DNA from: an uncultured Enhydrobacter sp. | Lineage (GTDB): Bacteria > Pseudomonadota > Gammaproteobacteria > Pseudomonadales > Moraxellaceae | DNA: 17,416 bases | Direction of reading: 5' to 3' | Assembly: GCA_946222995.1 (NCBI GenBank) | Contig: CAMIOS010000037.1 | Span: forward strand, 1 to 17,416 | Shown here: in pieces, positions 1-8,242 of the stretch | How positions within the stretch are numbered: position 1 is the stretch's first letter | Layout: every line of letters starts with the position of its first letter | Program-made: the position numbers and the translations under genes | Notes under the pieces: generated by a model | Databases searched by the model: none | Told to the model about the DNA's origin: nothing | Seen by the model: only the letters and a program-made list of their open reading frames with translations

Positions 1-51
1 ACTACTGATGAATATTTACCAAAATTAGTTTAGTGTTTTCTGTCGTGTGCA

Positions 52-645
52 GAGACCCGTTTTATGACCGCTGTGGCATCTCGTAGTGGTGAGTTGCTTA
101 ATTATAGCAATATCGCCCAAGAAGTTGGAGTAACGGTGGATACGGTGAAACGGTGGCTGGCGATTTTGCAGGCTTCGGGCAGTGTATATTTGTTACAGCC
201 CTATCACCACAATCATCTCAAGCGAGCCATTAAAACCCCGAAACTTTATATGCTCGATACGGGCTTAATGGCATATTTAACCAAATGGCTGACGGCGGAT
301 ACCTTGCAACGTGGGGCAAAAAGTGGGCAGTTTTTAGAAACCTTTGTGGTGGGGGAACTGCTAAAATCGTTTTATTATCAAGGCGTTGAACCGCCAATGT
401 ATTTTTATCGAGATACCAACCAACGAGAAATCGACGTGATTATCGAGCAAAATGGGGTGGTGTATCCGCTTGAAATCAAATCCATAGCAAATCCTGATAA
501 AAAACACGGGGCGGTGTTTAAAACGTTAAAAGAGCAATTGCCCGAGAGTGAGATTACCGTGGGGACGGGGGTGATTATCAATCAATATCCAAAAAAAATG
601 TGGCTGGCGGAGGATTTGGTGGCGTTGCCGATTACTTATATTTGA
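52..645 (+). pseudogene. 3' remnant of an AAA ATPase with C-terminal DUF4143 domain
   Basis: This is the C-terminal half of the AAA_14/DUF4143 family, whose members are usually about 380-430 residues; here the first in-frame ATG (64) gives only 193. Counting from that ATG, residues 6-45 match the winged-helix part (SRSGELLNYSNIAQ, then VKRWLAIL). KTPKLYMLDTGL (57-68) and ETFVVGEL (92-99) are family signatures. REID (121-124) followed by LEIK (136-139) forms the D...ExK core of the nuclease-like fold of DUF4143. The ATPase half with its Walker motifs is missing. Reading upstream in the same frame, family-like residues begin about position 52, and an in-frame TAG lies at 31-33. No ribosome binding site precedes position 64. 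I read it as a 5'-truncated gene rather than a working one; a short functional protein starting at 64 cannot be excluded. Family assignment is secure, pseudogene status is inferred. Confidence 0.72.
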
Positions 646-653
646 TGGGTTAA

Positions 654-689
654 TCGGCTTGTGTCTGTCAAACGTTTATCCGTTATAAT
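654..689 (+). promoter_or_regulatory. Putative promoter of the SNF2 helicase gene
   Basis: A perfect TATAAT lies at 684-689, 46 bp before the ATG at 736. TCGGCTTGTGT at 654-664 and the run just before the -10 (TTTATCCG) recur almost identically upstream of the next gene at 4394-4440. No good -35 box is present at 17 bp; TTGTGT at 659-664 has a 19-bp spacing. The call rests on the -10 match, its position and its recurrence. Confidence 0.5.
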
Positions 690-735
690 ACCTTAATCTG
701 CCCCATGCTTACTTTTAACTTATGATTACTATTTT

Positions 736-3700
736 ATGTCAAAATCTATCACCACTCTTGCCAATCTATTGCACTTTTTTAACGGTCAATTCATTCAACG
801 CAGTCTAGCATATGTTGCCAAAATCGACCAAAAAAGCCTTGAACGCACCGAAACGAGCGAAAATATTATGCTTACAGGCTACGTCAAAGGTAGCCAAACT
901 TATCGCACTTCAATTACGTTTAACAAAGCGAGTAAGCGTATCGTTACCAGCAATTGTACTTGCCCTGTCCGTAGTTTTTGTAAGCATGGGGCAGCCTTGG
1001 CACGTTTGTTGCGAGACCAAGAAAATGAAAAACTTAATTCTACCGATAAATTTTTGTTTAAAAATCAGCAATTTGTCCAAGATTTAATGCAACAAATCGC
1101 CGATTTGCCCAACCCCACCGATTATAAAGATTTAACCAACGCATTAGCTCAAAGTTTGACGACCACCACGACTGCCAGTATGCCATCAAGCAAACACTAT
1201 GATGAAGCTAATCTTTGGCTTAAAAATTTACGCCAAAACTTAATAGAAACGGATAAAACCGCCACAAAAACCACCCAAAAAACCAATGGTTCAGCATTTA
1301 TTTATCAAATAGAACAAGTGTTTGGTAAATTACGCCTACATCTGATGAAAGTACGGCGTGGCAAAGCAGGCGATATCCGTGCAGGTGAAACTTATACCCA
1401 ATTTTCTAACCTTGCTAAAGGGCTATCGAGCGTCAGCCACGAAGAAGCGGTCTTGTTTGGTAAAATTTATCACCATCTCAAAGCCATCAATAGTGATGGG
1501 TTTTACACCCCTTATTTGATTGCCAATGATTTGCCTGTGGACTATCTTAAAGAGTTGCTTGCTACCAAAACCGTGTTTAGCAAAGCAAATTGGGATAAAC
1601 ATTGGCAATCTGAACAAGATTTTCCGCTAACGTGGACAGACGAGATTTTAACCTTAGACATTGACTGGCTAGAAAACCCCCAGCAGGGCGAAAAACTTCA
1701 ATTTAACCTACTCGACCACGAGCAACATCGCTATGGCTTTGGGCAACATGAAAATCTTGATGTGCTATTTACCCAGCCTTTGACCTATATCAATCGTGCC
1801 AAAGCCAAAATCGGCTTGGTCAATAGCGAGGCGATTGGCGATATGCCAAGCGACGTATTGTATCGCTTGCTGACCATGCCCCCGATTCCGAGCGAATTGG
1901 TCACCGAAATCGATGAAGTGTTGAGCAAAAGCCCCACCACCCAACGCCTACCCAAGCCTAAAGCGGTGCAAAACATCGAAGACCTGTATGGCGAACCGCA
2001 ACCGATTGTGCAGTTTAGCAATGGCGATGACCTTAATCTTCCGTGGCAGTACCGCAGTGAATATGTAGATGGCATATGGATTCAAAAAAAATGGGTGCTT
2101 ACCGAGCTGTCCTTTGCCTATACAGGCGGTGAAACCATTGCCAATACCGATGAATTTTTTATTGGCAAAAAAGATGGCAAAAAAGTGCGTCAGCACCAAG
2201 ACAAAGACTTTGAGAAACAGGCAATCAAGCAACTCAAACAATTATTTCCCAGCTTTACATGGCTAAAAAAAGACGGCAAAAACAGCAAATTTGAAGCCCA
2301 TATCGAAGTCAGTGATGTATTGTCCGCCCTGTTACCCACCGACAAAATTAACCAAATCGGGTGGCAAGTCGAACACGCCGATGACAGCCCTGTCAATGCC
2401 CAATCAGCAATTCATCCAGAGTTTATCCTTGAAGAAGCCGATAATAAAGCCGATGATGGCAATCATTGGTTTGAAGTTGGGGCGGTGATTAGCGACAGTG
2501 AAGGACATCGCTATGATTTGCTCAGTATTGTCGGGCATTTGCTTGAGGTTTATCCGTATTTATTAAACCCAAAAGTTAGCGAGCTTATCCAACCAGAGCA
2601 TTTATTTGCCGTGGAAGTCGGTGGCGGACGACCCAATTTGGCGATTGCGTTTCAAGATATTTTGCCGATTTTACAAAACTTACGTCATCTATTGTCGCAA
2701 GATGAACGCAAACTTGACCGTTATGACACCTTGCCACTCATTGAGCTTGCACACACGCTGGGCATGGCGTGGCAACTGCCCGATAAACTAAAAACCTTTG
2801 CCGAAAAACTCAAAGCGGGCTATCAATCCAATTTACCAACGCCAAACGGATTTCATGGCGAACTGCGACCTTACCAACAGCAAGGCTTGGCGTGGTTACA
2901 GTTCTTGGCAGATACCGAACATGGTGGGATTTTAGCCGATGACATGGGGCTGGGTAAAACCGCCCAAACTTTGGCTCATGTCTTGATAGAAAAACAAGCG
3001 GGACGGCTTGAAAATAAACCCGTGTTAATCGTTGCTCCCACGTCACTCATGCACAATTGGCAAAAAGAAGCCGAAAAATTCACCCCTGATTTGTCGGTGT
3101 TACTATTGCATGGGGCAAATCGCCATGACAAATTTGAGCAAATCAACGCCCATGACATCGTGCTAACTACCTATCCGTTGGTGGTTCGGGATGAAGAAAT
3201 TCTAAAAGCCCAACCATTTCATCAAATTATCCTTGATGAAGCCCAAAATATCAAAAACCCGCACAGTAAATCCGCCCAAGTGCTACGCTCACTTACCGCC
3301 ACTCATCGCCTGTGTTTGACAGGCACACCGATGGAAAACCATCTGGGCGAACTGTGGTCGCTGTTTTATTTTCTCATGCCAGGCTTTTTGGGTAGTCAAG
3401 ACGTATTTAACAAACACTACCGTCACCCGATTGAGAAAAAAGGCGACAAACAAAAACGCCAAAAACTGGTCAATCGCACCAAACCCTTTATTTTACGCCG
3501 TTTAAAAACGGACGTTGCCAAAGAACTCCCGCCCAAAACCACCATCGAAGTCAATATTGACATGAATGACGAGCAGTCCAAGCTGTATGAAGCGGTGCGA
3601 GCGACTATGCAGAAAAATATCCAAAGAATCATCGCTGAACAAGGCTTTAAACGCAGTCAGATTCAGATTTTGGAAGCCTTGCTAAAATTACGTCAAGTCT

Positions 3701-4287
3701 GCTGTCACCCCAGTTTGCTCAATTTGGAAAATTTACCCACCGCCAAAAAGACCCAAAAGCACAAAGCCCCGCAATCCGCCAAGCTCGATTATCTGATAGA
3801 AACCGTCAGCGACATGGTGGCAGAAGGTCGTAAAATTCTGATATTTTCCCAGTTTACCAGTATGCTTGCCTTGATTGAACAACGGCTCAATGAGCAAAAA
3901 ATCGCCTTTAGCAAACTCACCGGGCAAACCAAAAAACGTAGCGAGGCGATTGAAGCCTTTCAATCGGGACAAGTGCCTGTGTTTTTGATTAGCTTAAAAG
4001 CGGGCGGTGTGGGGCTTAATCTGACTGCCGCCGATACGGTGATTCATTACGACCCGTGGTGGAATCCTGCGGTAGAAGACCAAGCCTCGGATAGGGCATG
4101 GCGAATCGGACAAGATAAGCCCGTGTTCGTGTATAAACTCATTACCAATCAAAGTATCGAAGAGAAAATCATCGACATGCAAAAAAACAAAGCCGAACTG
4201 GCTCAATCCATTCTAAGTATCGACCACGAAGGCGAGGTTAAACTGAGTGAAGAAGCGGTATTGGGGCTGTTTGAGAGAATCGAGTGA
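736..4287 (+). CDS. SWIM zinc-finger SNF2-family DEAD/DEAH-box helicase
   Basis: An ATP-dependent DNA translocase or remodeller of superfamily 2, SNF2 group, 1183 residues. A SWIM zinc finger sits near the N-terminus with C74, C76, C82 and H84 (CxC-x5-CxH), a probable nucleic-acid or protein-binding module. Residues about 190-700 are a long, poorly conserved middle region. The helicase core follows: motif I ADDMGLGKT (734-742), motif II DEAQ (834-837), motif III LTGTPMEN (861-868), the SNF2 block ILRRLKTDV (919-927), motif V KAGGVGLNL (1088-1096) and motif VI DRAWRIGQ (1119-1126). All catalytic motifs look intact and the length is normal for bacterial SWIM-SNF2 proteins. The start is the first ATG after the promoter-like block; there is no clear Shine-Dalgarno sequence. 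The gene is codirectional with the UvrD-like gene, which carries a similar promoter block. Its precise role is unknown; the context suggests a DNA-handling or defence function, which is inference. Confidence 0.93.
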   Translation: MSKSITTLANLLHFFNGQFIQRSLAYVAKIDQKSLERTETSENIMLTGYVKGSQTYRTSITFNKASKRIVTSNCTCPVRSFCKHGAALARLLRDQENEKLNSTDKFLFKNQQFVQDLMQQIADLPNPTDYKDLTNALAQSLTTTTTASMPSSKHYDEANLWLKNLRQNLIETDKTATKTTQKTNGSAFIYQIEQVFGKLRLHLMKVRRGKAGDIRAGETYTQFSNLAKGLSSVSHEEAVLFGKIYHHLKAINSDGFYTPYLIANDLPVDYLKELLATKTVFSKANWDKHWQSEQDFPLTWTDEILTLDIDWLENPQQGEKLQFNLLDHEQHRYGFGQHENLDVLFTQPLTYINRAKAKIGLVNSEAIGDMPSDVLYRLLTMPPIPSELVTEIDEVLSKSPTTQRLPKPKAVQNIEDLYGEPQPIVQFSNGDDLNLPWQYRSEYVDGIWIQKKWVLTELSFAYTGGETIANTDEFFIGKKDGKKVRQHQDKDFEKQAIKQLKQLFPSFTWLKKDGKNSKFEAHIEVSDVLSALLPTDKINQIGWQVEHADDSPVNAQSAIHPEFILEEADNKADDGNHWFEVGAVISDSEGHRYDLLSIVGHLLEVYPYLLNPKVSELIQPEHLFAVEVGGGRPNLAIAFQDILPILQNLRHLLSQDERKLDRYDTLPLIELAHTLGMAWQLPDKLKTFAEKLKAGYQSNLPTPNGFHGELRPYQQQGLAWLQFLADTEHGGILADDMGLGKTAQTLAHVLIEKQAGRLENKPVLIVAPTSLMHNWQKEAEKFTPDLSVLLLHGANRHDKFEQINAHDIVLTTYPLVVRDEEILKAQPFHQIILDEAQNIKNPHSKSAQVLRSLTATHRLCLTGTPMENHLGELWSLFYFLMPGFLGSQDVFNKHYRHPIEKKGDKQKRQKLVNRTKPFILRRLKTDVAKELPPKTTIEVNIDMNDEQSKLYEAVRATMQKNIQRIIAEQGFKRSQIQILEALLKLRQVCCHPSLLNLENLPTAKKTQKHKAPQSAKLDYLIETVSDMVAEGRKILIFSQFTSMLALIEQRLNEQKIAFSKLTGQTKKRSEAIEAFQSGQVPVFLISLKAGGVGLNLTAADTVIHYDPWWNPAVEDQASDRAWRIGQDKPVFVYKLITNQSIEEKIIDMQKNKAELAQSILSIDHEGEVKLSEEAVLGLFERIE

Positions 4288-4493
4288 TATTGATAAGGTG
4301 AAGGTTTAATCTACTGCTTAGTGATAAATTGGTTAAAGGAGAATGGTATTTGGCAGCCGCTGAATCGCAAGCTACTGCTGGTTATAATCTGTATCGGCTT
4401 GTGTTTAAAACACATTTAACCCGCTTTTATTCGCTATAATATGACCACTCTTTCAGCCTTTCTAGCTGTTGATTTTAACTTGAGAAGTTACCC
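4288..4493 (+). other. 206-bp gap between the two helicase genes, possible coding remnant
   Basis: No intrinsic terminator is visible after the SNF2 stop. One frame is open from about 4307 to the TAA at 4436-4438 and reads in part LVKGEWYLAAAESQATAGYN. This faintly resembles a single Sel1-like repeat (AAe.G.a.AqynL) but lacks its key glycines and has no start codon. It may be a relic of a lost gene or chance. The second copy of the promoter block lies at its 3' end. Confidence 0.2.
4394..4440 (+). promoter_or_regulatory. Putative promoter of the UvrD-like helicase gene
   Basis: TATAAT at 4435-4440 lies 53 bp before the ATG at 4494. TCGGCTTGTGT at 4394-4404 is identical to 654-664 upstream of the SNF2 gene, and TTTATTCG-C-TATAAT matches TTTATCCG-T-TATAAT there. 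Overlapping the first block is an inverted repeat, GTGTTT-A-AAACAC (4401-4413), which could be an operator. The two copies differ by roughly 11 bp in the distance between the upstream block and the -10. Confidence 0.5.
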
Positions 4494-7274
4494 ATGCACA
4501 TTTTGCACTACAACGATTTAGACACATTACACATTCCCAACTATAAAAAAATCTGCCAAGCCCTTGCCGATGACAACTTTCGCACTGCTCAAGTCAAAAA
4601 AATCGGTGATAACCTATACCGTGCCAAACTCAACGCCAGTGATAGACTATTGTTTTCGTTATATCGCTACCGTAATCAAAGCTATGCCTTAATGTTAGAA
4701 TGGATAAAAAACCATGCTTATGAGAATTCACGATTTTTACACCGTGGTGTGACAGTCGATGAAGACAAGCTAGAAGACTTATTAACAGCCCCAACGCCCG
4801 ACACGCTTGACAAAGAACTTGCCTATCTTAATCCGCAAAGTCAAAGTTTTGCTTGGCTTGGTAAAGTCATCAGCTTTGATGATGTGCAACAAGCGATTTA
4901 TCAAAGCGAACCGCCACTCGTAATTATCGGCTCGGCAGGCAGTGGCAAAACAGCGTTACTGCTAGAAAAAATGAAACAAGTTGCAGGTAATGTGCTATAT
5001 GTCAGCCTATCGCCATATTTGGTCAAAAACGCCTATGACCTGTATCACAGCCAAGGCTACGAAAACACCGCCCAAGACGTTGAATTTCTCAGCTACCAAG
5101 AACTGTTAGAAACCATTCGTATTCCTGAGGGTAAAGCGATTGATTTTATACAATTCAAACAATGGTTTAACGGTCATGCTCATAGCCATAAAATCAAAGA
5201 TGCCCATAAACTGTTTGAAGAGTTTCGGGGCGTGCTGACCAGTAACGAGTTGCAACAAGGCTATTTGTCCAAAGCAGATTATTTGGACTTAGGCGTTAAG
5301 CAGTCGATTTTTTTGCAAGACGAACGAGAAGCGGTGTATGGCTTATTTGAGAAGTATTTAAGTTTTTTAAAAGACCAGCCATATTACGATATCAATCTCA
5401 TCAGCCAGCAATGGCTGCAATACGCCAAACCGACGTATGATTTTGTGGTGATTGACGAAGTTCAAGATTTTACCAGCATTCAGCTATATCTCATTTTAAA
5501 ACTGCTCAATCAAAGCGGACAGTTTTTGATGTGTGGTGATTCTAATCAGATTGTCCACCCCAATTTTTTCTCATGGGATAAAATCAAGACCTTATTTTAT
5601 CACCAAACCGAACTGCAAGGCGGTCAAGAACTGGTGCGGATTTTACACACCAATTACCGCAACGCCCCCGAAATCACCGACATTGCCAACCGTATTTTAT
5701 TGTTAAAAAATGCCCGTTTTGGCTCGATTGACAAAGAAAGCCATTATTTAGTCAAAAGTAATGGGCATCTGCAAGGCAACGCCATTTTACTGCACGACAC
5801 GCCCAAGCTGTTGCAAGAACTGAATGACAAAACCAAACAATCCACCCAATTTGCGGTGATTGTGATGCACGATGCCCAAAAACAAGAGGCAGGGCAATTT
5901 TTTAACACGCCGCTCGTTTTTTCCATTCAAGAAGCCAAAGGGCTAGAGTACAGTAATATTATTTTATACAACTTTATCAGCAGTGAAAGCGAGCGATTTC
6001 GCACCATTAGCCAAGATGTCAGCCCCGAGCAACTACAAGCCGAGGAACTCACTTACCGCAGAAATAAGGACAAAACCGACAAATCATTGGAAGTGTATAA
6101 ATTTTACATCAATGCCCTATACGTTGCCTTAACCCGTTCGATTAAAAACGTGTATTGGGTGGAACATCAGCACGAACACCCGCTTTTGACCTTATTACAA
6201 CTGCCCAAAGCCACCGAAAGCTTGGATATGGTCGAAACCGTCAAATCCAGCATTGAAGAGTGGCAACTGGAAGCCCAAAAATTGGCTCTGCAAGGCAAAC
6301 AAGAACAAGCCGAACGCATCCAAACTGAGTTACTTAAACAAAAAGTCGCTGATTGGACGGTGTATAAAGATGAAGCGTTCGCCACGTTGCTGGATGAAGG
6401 GCTAAAACAGCAACAGAAAAAATCGCTGATTACCCTGCTTGAATACGCCCAAGTGTATGATAGCCAAGAGCTTTACCAAACCCTGCTTCACCGCAACAGC
6501 ATAAAAGCGAAAACCCCTCATGCCAATCGCAAACTGTTATTGGATAAATACTATTTTCTGTATACCAGTAAAAATCTTAACAACATTGAAAAACGCATTG
6601 ACGATTATGGTATTGAATTTCGAGACAGTTTTAACCGCACCCCGCTGATGAATGCGGTATGGACGGGTAATGTCGAGCTCACCAAACGCCTAATCGCTCG
6701 TGGGGCAGATGTCAATGCCATCGACAATCAGCAACACACCAGCCTACAAATCGCACTAGCACAAGCGATTGTCACGCCTTACGACACCCTCGAACATCCA
6801 AGCTTTATGGAGAATAAACACAAATACGCCAAAAACTTTCTGGTCAATGTGTATGATGCGATTAGCCCCAGCCATTTAGCGTTAAAAATCGACCAACATC
6901 TGATAAAAATCGACCAGTATTTGATGGAGTATTTCATCCTAAATTTGGTATTGGTCATCAATAATTGTCTAAAAAAACAAGTGAAAGGCGTTGGTAAACT
7001 GCCCCGACCTGTATTTACCGCAGGGGATATTTTGTCCGCCATCGAACAGCTACCGACAGGCATTTTGCCAAGTTATCGCACCAAACGGGCGTATATCAGT
7101 AGCATTTTATCCAAAAATGAAATTGACAAAGACGATAAATACAACCGTAAATTGTTTATCCGTGTGGCTCATGGCTCGTATATTATCAACCCTGATATCG
7201 AAATTAAATACGATGAACAATGGTATCCGATTTATCCTGAGCAGTTGTTAACGTTGTTAGAACAGAACAAATAA
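4494..7274 (+). CDS. RelE/ParE-like domain fused to UvrD-like SF1 helicase with ankyrin C-terminus
   Basis: A 926-residue, three-part protein. Residues about 1-85 resemble the RelE/ParE toxin fold: NLYRAKLNASDRLLFSLYRY (40-59) followed by a strand ending LMLEWIKNHAYENS (66-79), the place where these toxins carry their vgHR-type ending. A superfamily 1 helicase follows: Walker A GSAGSGKT (146-153), Walker B VVIDEVQD (318-325), motif III MCGDSNQ (346-352), motif IV LHTNYRN (384-390), motif V SIQEAKGLEY (477-486) and motif VI YVALTRS (543-549). Residues 580-640 are charged and probably helical. RTPLMNAVWTGNVELTKRL (715-733) with IARGADVNA (734-742) is a clear ankyrin repeat, with a second partial one behind it. 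GAGAAG six bases before the ATG is the ribosome binding site. Helicase motifs are complete, so it is probably an active ATPase. UvrD helicases with RelE-like N-termini are a known architecture; the ankyrin tail is unusual. Function unknown, possibly defence. Confidence 0.88.
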   Translation: MHILHYNDLDTLHIPNYKKICQALADDNFRTAQVKKIGDNLYRAKLNASDRLLFSLYRYRNQSYALMLEWIKNHAYENSRFLHRGVTVDEDKLEDLLTAPTPDTLDKELAYLNPQSQSFAWLGKVISFDDVQQAIYQSEPPLVIIGSAGSGKTALLLEKMKQVAGNVLYVSLSPYLVKNAYDLYHSQGYENTAQDVEFLSYQELLETIRIPEGKAIDFIQFKQWFNGHAHSHKIKDAHKLFEEFRGVLTSNELQQGYLSKADYLDLGVKQSIFLQDEREAVYGLFEKYLSFLKDQPYYDINLISQQWLQYAKPTYDFVVIDEVQDFTSIQLYLILKLLNQSGQFLMCGDSNQIVHPNFFSWDKIKTLFYHQTELQGGQELVRILHTNYRNAPEITDIANRILLLKNARFGSIDKESHYLVKSNGHLQGNAILLHDTPKLLQELNDKTKQSTQFAVIVMHDAQKQEAGQFFNTPLVFSIQEAKGLEYSNIILYNFISSESERFRTISQDVSPEQLQAEELTYRRNKDKTDKSLEVYKFYINALYVALTRSIKNVYWVEHQHEHPLLTLLQLPKATESLDMVETVKSSIEEWQLEAQKLALQGKQEQAERIQTELLKQKVADWTVYKDEAFATLLDEGLKQQQKKSLITLLEYAQVYDSQELYQTLLHRNSIKAKTPHANRKLLLDKYYFLYTSKNLNNIEKRIDDYGIEFRDSFNRTPLMNAVWTGNVELTKRLIARGADVNAIDNQQHTSLQIALAQAIVTPYDTLEHPSFMENKHKYAKNFLVNVYDAISPSHLALKIDQHLIKIDQYLMEYFILNLVLVINNCLKKQVKGVGKLPRPVFTAGDILSAIEQLPTGILPSYRTKRAYISSILSKNEIDKDDKYNRKLFIRVAHGSYIINPDIEIKYDEQWYPIYPEQLLTLLEQNK

Positions 7275-7341
7275 CCGCTTATTTTATCATTTAAATTATT
7301 CCACAATTTATTTTTTAAATTAAATTATCTTTATTCAGAGT

Positions 7342-8166
7342 ATGCGAATGAACACACCGATTGCTTACAATCCCAATAAACTGATTTATCAGCCAATCTT
7401 TACCCCAGAACAACTTGCCTATTTGGAAGCGTTAAATGCCCACTCAAAAAGCGAGTATTTGTTTGAGCCTCGCAATATCGAAGCATTTTCGATTAGCTTT
7501 GCCCATACCTCAGCGGTACTTGAAGGTAACACTTATACCCCTGTCGAGGCAGAAATTCTGCTTAAAACAGGTAGAACCGCAGGTCATGAAAAAAAACTTG
7601 ATGAGGCGTTGATGCTTGAGAATATGCGAGAAGCCTTTAATTATCTGGTCGCCGAAGCCAACAACCCTAATCCGCCCCCTTTTAAATATTTGGTTAAAAA
7701 TCTACATACACTGGTATCGGATAGGTTACTTGACAGACAAGATTATGGCGTGGTCAGAAAAACACCTGTCTTTATTAGTGCAACGGGTTATGTGCCGTCC
7801 GATATCCCACAACAGCTTGAAGCAGGACTCGATTTAATCGCCAGCGAATATGAAAAGATAGACAATGCTTTTGAAAAAGCCGTCTATATTCACCAGAACT
7901 TGGCGTATTTGCAATATTTTATTGACCATAATAAACGTACCGCTCGTAATATGTGTGCCTACAGCATACTTAGAGCGGGTAAAATGCCTGTGATGTTCAC
8001 CCAAAGAAGCAGTAATGAGTATGTGACGGCGGTCTTGGATTATTATGAGAGTAACCCTGCCGATTATAGTACCTTTGTTTCTTATTTTATCTCAGCCTAT
8101 GAAAATGTTTGTTCTCGGATGAATGTCAACGCCATTGCGGAGGCGAAAAAAAGTCTAGAAAATTAA
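7342..8166 (+). CDS. Fic-domain protein with degenerate active-site motif
   Basis: A 274-residue Fic-fold protein; Fic enzymes transfer AMP or related groups to hydroxyl side chains of target proteins. The canonical motif HPFx(D/E)GN(G/K)R appears here as QYFIDHNKR (191-199): the catalytic histidine is replaced by Q191, and the first glycine of the anion-binding loop by H196. D195, N197, K198 and R199 are kept. Upstream, SAVLEG (57-62) fits the inhibitory motif (S/T)xxxE(G/N), so the layout is class II (inhibitor helix N-terminal to the Fic core). The start at 7342 has AGAG only one base away, while the in-frame ATG at 7348 has AGAG at a better seven-base spacing, so the real start may be 7348. 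It lies 67 bp after the helicase and may be cotranscribed with it. Either it is catalytically altered or it belongs to a subfamily where glutamine is normal; I cannot decide without alignment. Confidence 0.85.
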   Translation: MRMNTPIAYNPNKLIYQPIFTPEQLAYLEALNAHSKSEYLFEPRNIEAFSISFAHTSAVLEGNTYTPVEAEILLKTGRTAGHEKKLDEALMLENMREAFNYLVAEANNPNPPPFKYLVKNLHTLVSDRLLDRQDYGVVRKTPVFISATGYVPSDIPQQLEAGLDLIASEYEKIDNAFEKAVYIHQNLAYLQYFIDHNKRTARNMCAYSILRAGKMPVMFTQRSSNEYVTAVLDYYESNPADYSTFVSYFISAYENVCSRMNVNAIAEAKKSLEN

Positions 8167-8242
8167 AGATATGGTTAGATTAGCAAAATTTATTTGGGAA
8201 AAACCTTATAAAATCACTACCTAGAAATTCGCATAATCTTTG
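8167..8242. other. Convergent gap between the two Fic genes
   Basis: Seventy-six AT-rich bases separate the convergent stops of the two Fic genes. I see no GC-rich hairpin with a T tract on either strand, so termination here is not explained by a recognisable intrinsic terminator. Confidence 0.4.

Noticed and set aside
1785..2241. Overlapping minus-strand reading frames inside the SNF2 gene
   Set aside because: They are antisense to a long gene with complete family motifs, have no ribosome binding sites and no recognisable protein features.
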